Shown: positions 58,828 through 64,000 of the stretch, piece by piece
Layout: each line of letters begins with the position of its first letter
Numbering within the stretch: the first letter of the stretch is position 1
DNA from: Terriglobia bacterium
GTDB taxonomy: Bacteria > Acidobacteriota > Terriglobia > Terriglobales > Acidobacteriaceae
Direction of reading: 5' to 3'
DNA length: 64,000 nt
Assembly: GCA_020072815.1 (NCBI GenBank)
Contig: JAIQGE010000001.1
Coordinates: 248,001 to 312,000, forward strand
The notes under the pieces: model-generated
The model's database searches: none
The model's input: only the letters and a program-made list of their open reading frames with translations
Told to the model about the DNA's origin: nothing
Translations under genes and position numbers: made by a program

Positions 58828-61422
58828 GTGGTCTCTTGGATCATCGCCCTCCTTCTGCCTGCTGCCGCGTGGACCTTCACCAGCTACACGCAAGCCTATT
58901 TCCATCCTGGGTTGGGAGCGTTCTTTACTGCCGCCGCGGTGCTGGCTGCGGCGATCGGCGGAATGCGCATGGCTTTCGTGGCCGCCACGCTGAACGTGGC
59001 TGCCATGAACCTGTTCGCGCGCCTGTATCTGCCCAGCACCCAGCATACGAACATCGGATTCTGGTCCGTGCTGATGGTGACCGTGGCGCTGGTGGTGGGC
59101 TACGCGCGAGAGAAATGGTCGGCCGCGGAAATGCTCGCCGGACGCCTCAGCACCGACCTGGCCCGCCTACGCGACGAGCTGGAATCGCAACGCACTGACC
59201 TGCGGCGCTTTCACGATCTCAGCGTGCGGCTCTCCAGCAGCCTGGAATTGCAGCGCCTGCTGAATGACGTGCTGGTATCGGTGGCGTCGCTGCAAAAGAC
59301 CGATCTGGCTCTGCTGCTGGTGCTGCCGGAGCGCAAGAGCAAAGTGCTGCGGGTGGAAACCTACACGGGTTTCGCGGCTGAGCAGATCAAGCTCTTCGGC
59401 GAGCTGCCGGCGTCGTTCTTTTCGCCGGAGCGCCGCGTGCTGATTGAAGACATTGAAAAACCCGGGACACATTTTCCGTTCATGGAAGCCGCCAAGGAAG
59501 TCGGGTTCCGTGCGGTGTTCAGCATGCCCATCATGAACGCGCGGGGCGAACCGCTGGGCATGGTGGTCACGTTCTTCCGACATCCCTACGCGCCCAGCGA
59601 CCGGCAGTCACGACTAGTGGAACTCTACGCCCGCCAGGCGGCCAACGCGCTGGACAACGCGCGCTTGTATCGCGATTCGCTGGACACGCTGGCGGCCGAG
59701 CAGCATCGCACCGCCGTGCTGCGGTCGCTGGCGGAAGCATCTGTGCAGATCAATTCCGCGCTCACCATGGATTCCGTGCTGCAAGCCATCACCGACCAGG
59801 CGCGGACCATCATCGGCGCGCGCCAGGCTTTTACCACGCTGCTGGCCAAAGGCGCGTGGAACCAGAGTCTCACGTGCGTGTCCGTGGCGGAAGGCGAACC
59901 GGCCTTCAAGTTTCCGCAGGAAAGCTCAGAGAATTTCATCCTGGCGTGCAGTCTCAACAAGCCGGTGCGGCTGGACTCCAGCGGCGGCGGGACCCGCCCG
60001 TGGCGCGCCATGATGAAGAATGAAGAAGCCACACGGCATGGCTGGCTGGCCGCTCCCCTGCTCACCCGTGATGGCCGTAACCTGGGATTGATCCAGCTGT
60101 TTGAGAAGATGAACGGCGAGTTCACGGAAGACGATGAGGCAATCCTGGTGCAGCTGGCGCACATGGCGTCCGTGGCCACTGACAACGTGCGGCTGTATCG
60201 CGAAGCGCAGGAGCAGATCGCGGAAATCAAACGGACGCAGGAAGCGCTGGAGCGCAGCAAAGAAAACATGGAACTGGCGCAGCAGTACGTGGGCATCGGC
60301 ATATGGGAGTGGGACCTCCACACCGAAGCGCTGGCTTGGTCGGACAAAATCTCCCGCCTGCACGGCGTGGAGCCGGGAAATTTTGACGGCAAGTACGCCA
60401 GTTGGATGGAGTGCATTCATCCTGAGGACCGGCAGCAGGTACATCATGCGATTACCGAAGCCACGGCGCGGAACGGCGACTATGAAGTGCAATATCGCGT
60501 GGTGTACGCGGACAAGAGCGTCCACTGGCTGGAGACCCGCGGCCGCACCATGATGATCGGCAATACGCCAGTGCGGATGCTGGGTGTGGCCATGGATATC
60601 ACCTCGCGCAAGCTGGCGGAAGAGGCGCTGCGCCGTTCAGAAAAGCTGGCGGCCACCGGACGTCTGGCGGCCAGCATCGCGCACGAAATCAACAATCCGC
60701 TGGCGGCGGTGACCAACGCGCTGTACATCCTGCGCATCAGCGCGGGCATGCCGCAGAACGCGCTGGAATACGTCCGCACGGCGGAAGCCGAACTGGCGCG
60801 CGTGGTCCACATCACGCGGCAGACGCTGGGCTTTTATCGCGAACCGTCGTCGCCCGTGCCCATCTACGTTCCGCAAGTCATGGAAGAAGTGCTCTCCGCG
60901 TACGGCACCAAGATCCAGAAGCATGGGACAAACGTCTTGACGCTTTATGAGGATGTGGGACAACTGGCGGCCTTCCCCGGCGAACTGCGGCAGGTGTTCT
61001 CCAACCTGGTGCTCAACGCGCTGGAAGCGCTGCCCGAGGCCGGAAAAATCTTTGTTCGCGTGCGCGAGGCGCATGACCGCGAAGAAAAGCGTGGCGTAAG
61101 GATCACGGTGAGCGACAACGGTCCAGGTATCGCGCCGGAGAACCTGCCCAGGATCTTTGAACCGTTCTTCACCACCAAAGAAAGCAAAGGCACCGGACTG
61201 GGACTGTGGGTGAGCCAGGGGATCGTGCACAAGCACGGAGGCAAGATTCGCGTCCGCAGCAGCATTAGTGAGGGCCATCACGGGACCACGTTTGCGATCT
61301 TCCTACCCTTCGCCGCGAAAGAAGCTCCCGCCGCACAGCCGCCCGCGACGCAGGAAAGCACGGGAAGCGATGCGGTGGTGCAGAACGAAGTGGCGTCAGG
61401 CAACAAGTCCTCAGCGGCGTAA
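58828..61422 (+). CDS. Membrane histidine kinase with two GAF domains and a PAS
   Basis: An 864-residue sensor kinase. Three or four helices (residues 1-95, including IIALLLPAAAWTFTSYT and FWSVLMVTVALVVGYA) are followed by a coiled coil (LARLRDELESQRTDLRRFHDL). GAF domains cover about 125-280 and 300-470. A PAS domain covers about 490-600. HisKA has H619 in ASIAHEINNPLAAVTNAL. The ATPase contains NLVLNALEALPEA, DNGPGI and GTGLGLWVSQGI. No receiver is attached. GTG 58828 is the start given; an in-frame CTG at 58798 preceded by AGGAG (58785-58789) is a strong alternative. No adjacent response regulator gene. Confidence 0.93.
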   Translation: MVSWIIALLLPAAAWTFTSYTQAYFHPGLGAFFTAAAVLAAAIGGMRMAFVAATLNVAAMNLFARLYLPSTQHTNIGFWSVLMVTVALVVGYAREKWSAAEMLAGRLSTDLARLRDELESQRTDLRRFHDLSVRLSSSLELQRLLNDVLVSVASLQKTDLALLLVLPERKSKVLRVETYTGFAAEQIKLFGELPASFFSPERRVLIEDIEKPGTHFPFMEAAKEVGFRAVFSMPIMNARGEPLGMVVTFFRHPYAPSDRQSRLVELYARQAANALDNARLYRDSLDTLAAEQHRTAVLRSLAEASVQINSALTMDSVLQAITDQARTIIGARQAFTTLLAKGAWNQSLTCVSVAEGEPAFKFPQESSENFILACSLNKPVRLDSSGGGTRPWRAMMKNEEATRHGWLAAPLLTRDGRNLGLIQLFEKMNGEFTEDDEAILVQLAHMASVATDNVRLYREAQEQIAEIKRTQEALERSKENMELAQQYVGIGIWEWDLHTEALAWSDKISRLHGVEPGNFDGKYASWMECIHPEDRQQVHHAITEATARNGDYEVQYRVVYADKSVHWLETRGRTMMIGNTPVRMLGVAMDITSRKLAEEALRRSEKLAATGRLAASIAHEINNPLAAVTNALYILRISAGMPQNALEYVRTAEAELARVVHITRQTLGFYREPSSPVPIYVPQVMEEVLSAYGTKIQKHGTNVLTLYEDVGQLAAFPGELRQVFSNLVLNALEALPEAGKIFVRVREAHDREEKRGVRITVSDNGPGIAPENLPRIFEPFFTTKESKGTGLGLWVSQGIVHKHGGKIRVRSSISEGHHGTTFAIFLPFAAKEAPAAQPPATQESTGSDAVVQNEVASGNKSSAA

Positions 61423-61485
61423 CAGCCGCCCAACTCATCAGCTATCGGCCACACGGATTCGCGCAGGCGTTCCCCGCGGAGGCGG

Positions 61486-61830
61486 TCAGGCTTCCTGCAG
61501 ACCGTGGAGCAGGCGTCCCATGACGCGGGAGATGCGCTCCCAGTTGCGGGCTTCCACCGCGAGCTGCTTCTTTCCCGCAGCGGTGATGGCATAGAAGCGG
61601 GCCTTGCGATTGTTCTCAGAAACGCCCCACTTGGAAGTGATCCAGCCTTTTTGCTGCAGGCGCAGCAGCGCGGGATAGAGCGTTCCCTGGTTGAGGTGCA
61701 GCATATCTTCTGACACCTGCTCAATGCGCCGCGCGATGCCGTAGCCGTGCATGGTGCCAAGGCCGTCCAGGGTCTTGAGCACCATCAGGTCCAGCGTGCC
61801 TTGCATGACGTCAGCTTTGGGGTCGCTCAT
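61486..61830 (-). CDS. PadR-family transcriptional regulator
   Basis: A 114-residue winged-helix regulator. The PadR core is clear: GTLDLMVLKTLDGLGTMHGYGIARRIEQVS, NQGTLYPALLRLQQKGWI, KARFYAITAAGKKQL. A short C-terminal dimerisation helix follows. GGAG lies six bases before the ATG. A perfect 17-bp palindrome overlaps its likely -35 box (61897-61913), suggesting autorepression. PadR genes usually sit by a transporter; none is adjacent here, the next gene being the pilin on the other strand. Confidence 0.93.
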   Translation of the reverse strand: MSDPKADVMQGTLDLMVLKTLDGLGTMHGYGIARRIEQVSEDMLHLNQGTLYPALLRLQQKGWITSKWGVSENNRKARFYAITAAGKKQLAVEARNWERISRVMGRLLHGLQEA

Positions 61831-61896
61831 CGGCGCTCCTGAAGTGCCGGATCAAACAGCACTTACGATCAACCAAATAGAAGACTAAGTTGCTAT

Positions 61897-61913
61897 CTGT
61901 TGATTGTCAACAG
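61897..61913 (-). promoter_or_regulatory. Palindromic operator over the padR -35 box
   Basis: CTGTTGAttgTCAACAG is a perfect 7-3-7 dyad. Its minus-strand reading contains TTGACA, a consensus -35, 70 bp upstream of the padR start. Confidence 0.5.
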
Positions 61914-62208
61914 GAAGGCGCGGGATCACCATGTGCCTGTTGGATTAAGCCGTGCTATGGCTCCGCCGAAGATCATGGACAGAGTACCTCCGAGGCGCAA
62001 ATTGGCCCAGTCTGGGGGCTGGGGCCGGTCGCGATGACCAAGACCCCTTCCCGGCCTACGGCGAAACCATAAAAATATTGAATTTAAATGACTTAGACGA
62101 CAGTTTTACGGCGGTGATCAACCCAAAGATGAGAGAAATTAATGTAGGAACACAGGAACACTTTTAGAGTATGCTAGTGCCTTGCAGGTTACTTTGGTAA
62201 CTAGGCCC

Positions 62209-62742
62209 ATGGTAAACACAAAAAAGTCGCTGTCCCCAGGCGCAAGCGCCCAGCGAGGATTTTCCCTGGTTGAGGCGCTGGTGGTGGTCATGGTGATTCT
62301 GGTGATTGCTGCCATAGCGATTCCCAGCCTGATTCAGTCCCGCATGAAAGCCAATGAAGCCGCGGCGGTGGCCTCCATGAAGACCATACAGACCGCGGAG
62401 ACCTTGTATTCCACCGAGTTTCCCGAGGAAGGGTTCGCGCCGAGCCTGGCCGTGCTGGGGCCGAACGGGACTGACTGCTCCAACGCGGGGCCGACCAATT
62501 CCTGCATCATCATGGACGATGCCCTGGCCAGCGGGCTCAAGAGCGGCTACATCTTTGTGCTGACGGGCGATGGCAACACACCCACCCGCGCCTACACCTT
62601 GACCGCCTCGCCGGAGAGCAGCAGCGCGTCGGGCCGGTGCACTTTCTCCTCCAACCAGACAGGACTGATCTCCAAGACCGTCTCCGGTTCTGGAAGCGGC
62701 TCTGGGACCTTCACCGTGGGCACCAGCGGCACCTGCGACTAA
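62209..62742 (+). CDS. Type IV pilin-like (prepilin) protein
   Basis: A 177-residue prepilin. The leader MVNTKKSLSPGASAQRG ends at the processing site G17|F18, followed by FSLVEALVVVMVILVIAAIAIP with Glu at +5, the hallmark of type IVa pilins and pseudopilins. The globular part has four cysteines (TDCSNA, NSCIIM, GRCTF, GTCD), so two disulfides are likely, and a Ser/Gly-rich C-terminus. ATG 62209 is chosen because longer N-termini (62182) are unusual. No other pilus gene is adjacent, so it may be a minor or orphan pilin. GTTACtttgGTAAC at 62189-62202 is a small dyad in its leader. Confidence 0.9.
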   Translation: MVNTKKSLSPGASAQRGFSLVEALVVVMVILVIAAIAIPSLIQSRMKANEAAAVASMKTIQTAETLYSTEFPEEGFAPSLAVLGPNGTDCSNAGPTNSCIIMDDALASGLKSGYIFVLTGDGNTPTRAYTLTASPESSSASGRCTFSSNQTGLISKTVSGSGSGSGTFTVGTSGTCD

Positions 62743-62827
62743 GACCTCCGCAAAAGTTCGATTCCTTCTTCTTCGGCTGGCGAATCAATGTGCCTGCTCG
62801 CCTAGCAATTGAGACGTAAGCGAGAGT

Positions 62828-63382
62828 CTACTCAGCTTTCACCGTCACCGATACGCGGGTGTTTTCCCAATCGAGTTGCAGGCTGGCGGTGTCGTCGCCC
62901 TTCTTGTTGAAGGAAATGGTGAACTGCTCCACCAGTTGCGGCAGCGCCGACGTCTTCATGTCCACGCGGGCCAGATCTTGTTCCTGGTGGTACTCGGTGC
63001 CCCATTGTCCGGTCTGCTTATTGATGATCAGCTTCCATCCGCTTTCCGCGGGCAATGCGTAGAGCGTGTACGTGCCGGCCGGGACCTTCACGCCGCCGAT
63101 GTCCAGGTTCGTCGCGGTTGTCAGCGTGGTGGCTTCATTGGCGCCAACCCGCCAGACGTAGCCGTAAGGCGCCAGGTCGGTTCCCAGCTTTCTTCCCCGC
63201 AGCGATGGACGGCTGTAATCCACCGTGATCTTCTTGCTCTTGAGCGTGACATCGGCCGTTGCCGGAGGACTGGGCCGCTTGCTCTTGTCCTGCTGTGCGA
63301 CGCCGGCAGTCGTCAAACCGACCACCAGCGCGGCGACCGCGACCGCCGTTCCACCTGTAAAGATCCTGTTCCGCATGTTCAT
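62828..63382 (-). CDS. Secreted DUF2911 protein
   Basis: A 184-residue exported protein with signal MNMRNRIFTGGTAVAVAALVVGLTTAGVAQQ. The DUF2911 core is clear: ITVDYSRPSLRGRKLG, PYGYVWRVGANEATTLTTATNLDIGGVKVPAGTYTLYALP and WTTEYHQEQD-like strands (WGTEYHQEQDLARVDM). The family is common in Acidobacteriota and Bacteroidota; its function is unknown. The mature part is predicted beta-rich. It is in a separate unit from the pilin gene. Confidence 0.9.
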   Translation of the reverse strand: MNMRNRIFTGGTAVAVAALVVGLTTAGVAQQDKSKRPSPPATADVTLKSKKITVDYSRPSLRGRKLGTDLAPYGYVWRVGANEATTLTTATNLDIGGVKVPAGTYTLYALPAESGWKLIINKQTGQWGTEYHQEQDLARVDMKTSALPQLVEQFTISFNKKGDDTASLQLDWENTRVSVTVKAE

Positions 63383-63555
63383 GTGAGTTGTGAATGTCCT
63401 TTCCCGATTTTTCTGCGCAGATCATTATCGCGCGCAGAACGGTGAACGGACAAATCTATCGTGACGAAGAGCCTCCGCAAACATTCAGGCCCCAACGCTC
63501 TTCGGCAAAGAAGCCGTTGAGCGCAGGAGCCTGATCTTCTGAATCTGGCGTTCGA

Positions 63556-64000
63556 TTACTGGTTGGTGTACTGAGCCGCGTGCACGGGCTTCTTCTTCTT
63601 GCTCTTGGCGACTATTTTCTTGGGCGGCGCCGAGTCGTCTTTCCTTGCGGGCGCGCTCGCCACGACGGGCGCGTTGCCGCGCGGATCAACCACCGCGGCG
63701 CGCTGTTCTACGTAAGACGACAAGCTGCTGCGAATGCGGAGCAGGTTGGCGTAGTCGGCGGACAGGCGGTTGTACTCTTCCTTCTTGCCGTAATTTTGCG
63801 TGGCTTCCGCCAGGATGTCCAGGTTTTCGCAGACCAGCGTGACGTTGTTGTAGAGCTTAAAGGTGGAGCCCACGCTGCCGTGCTGCGCGCGCACTTCGCT
63901 GATCATCGCCGGCAACGCGCCGGCCTGCTGCTTGAGCATGTCCGCGGTCTGGTTGGCTTGCTGTTTGTGCGAACTCTTCTTGATGAAGCCGGTCTTCCAG
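63556..64000 (-). CDS. Hypothetical protein, 5' part outside the window
   Basis: The frame is open to the right edge: upstream of the ATG at 63939 it continues as KTGFIKKSSHKQQANQTAD, so the gene very likely begins beyond 64000. The visible 148 residues are helical (MLKQQAGALPAMISEV, NVTLVCENLDILAEAT, YNRLSADYANLLRIRSSL), followed by a disordered Lys/Pro/Ala-rich tail (PPKKIVAKSKKKKPVH). Family not recognised. Confidence 0.7.
   Translation of the reverse strand, partial: WKTGFIKKSSHKQQANQTADMLKQQAGALPAMISEVRAQHGSVGSTFKLYNNVTLVCENLDILAEATQNYGKKEEYNRLSADYANLLRIRSSLSSYVEQRAAVVDPRGNAPVVASAPARKDDSAPPKKIVAKSKKKKPVHAAQYTNQ

Noticed and set aside
61930-62080. A possible GEMM-like riboswitch before the pilin gene (GAGGCGCAAA, GGCCTACGGCGAAACC)
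   Set aside because: The order and spacing of the conserved segments do not fit the known consensus.

Overview
The window is a GC-rich bacterial chromosome segment, most likely from an Acidobacteriota (Terriglobia-like) genome. This assignment rests on the overall gene style (DUF1501/DUF1800 pair, DUF2911 protein, tail-collar trio, large secreted repeat protein, many PAS/GAF kinases) and on families of short palindromic repeats in the gaps. No rRNA or other species-level marker is present, so it is an inference. One tRNA gene, tRNA-Thr(CGU), lies at 37907-37982. No CRISPR array, prophage or intact insertion sequence was seen.

Layout. 1-8.6 kb: 3' end of an RND efflux permease, a hybrid histidine kinase, dinB, a secreted M49-like metallopeptidase and a small secreted protein. 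8.6-18.5 kb: an MFS transporter behind a structured leader, a VanZ-like protein, guaB, a PilZ protein, a gamma-carbonic anhydrase, hisS, a MerR regulator with a Met/His-rich secreted protein, and aspS. 18.8-21.8 kb: a Spinster-like MFS carrier and a methyltransferase-TPR fusion. 22-33.3 kb: the accessory core. It holds a 2533-residue secreted repeat protein, three tandem tail-collar (MdpB-like) proteins in the same direction, a Tat-type DUF6916-like protein transcribed divergently, and an operon of a second DUF6916-like protein plus a GNAT acetyltransferase. 33.4-35 kb: a secreted protein and an ArsR/SRPBCC operon. 35.6-50.8 kb: a prolyl oligopeptidase, the tRNA, an HTH-TPR protein, an AI-2E-type permease, mutM, an SDR, a ROK kinase, a GNAT, a CADD-like pABA synthase candidate, an M20 peptidase, an MBL hydrolase, an alpha/beta hydrolase and glycerate kinase, and a DinB-like protein. 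50.9-64 kb: the DUF1800/DUF1501 pair, a GAF-HD-GYP protein, a duplicated-domain secreted protein, ada, a GAF-PAS histidine kinase, padR, a type IV pilin-like protein, a DUF2911 protein and a partial gene at the right edge.

How the genes fit together. Housekeeping genes (guaB, hisS, aspS, mutM, dinB, ada) are interleaved with signalling genes (two large kinases, HD-GYP, PilZ) and exported enzymes. The most unusual part is 21.8-33.3 kb. The giant protein carries a higher-order repeat: three copies of a three-domain unit with an exact 1128-bp period. It is followed in the same strand by three phage-tail-collar paralogues, and it is bounded by two DUF6916-like paralogues with different predicted locations. 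I propose this as a candidate cell-surface or extracellular assembly system of unknown function. A 128-bp MITE-like element marks one edge. Several gaps hold recurrent palindromic repeats; one family occurs about eight times.
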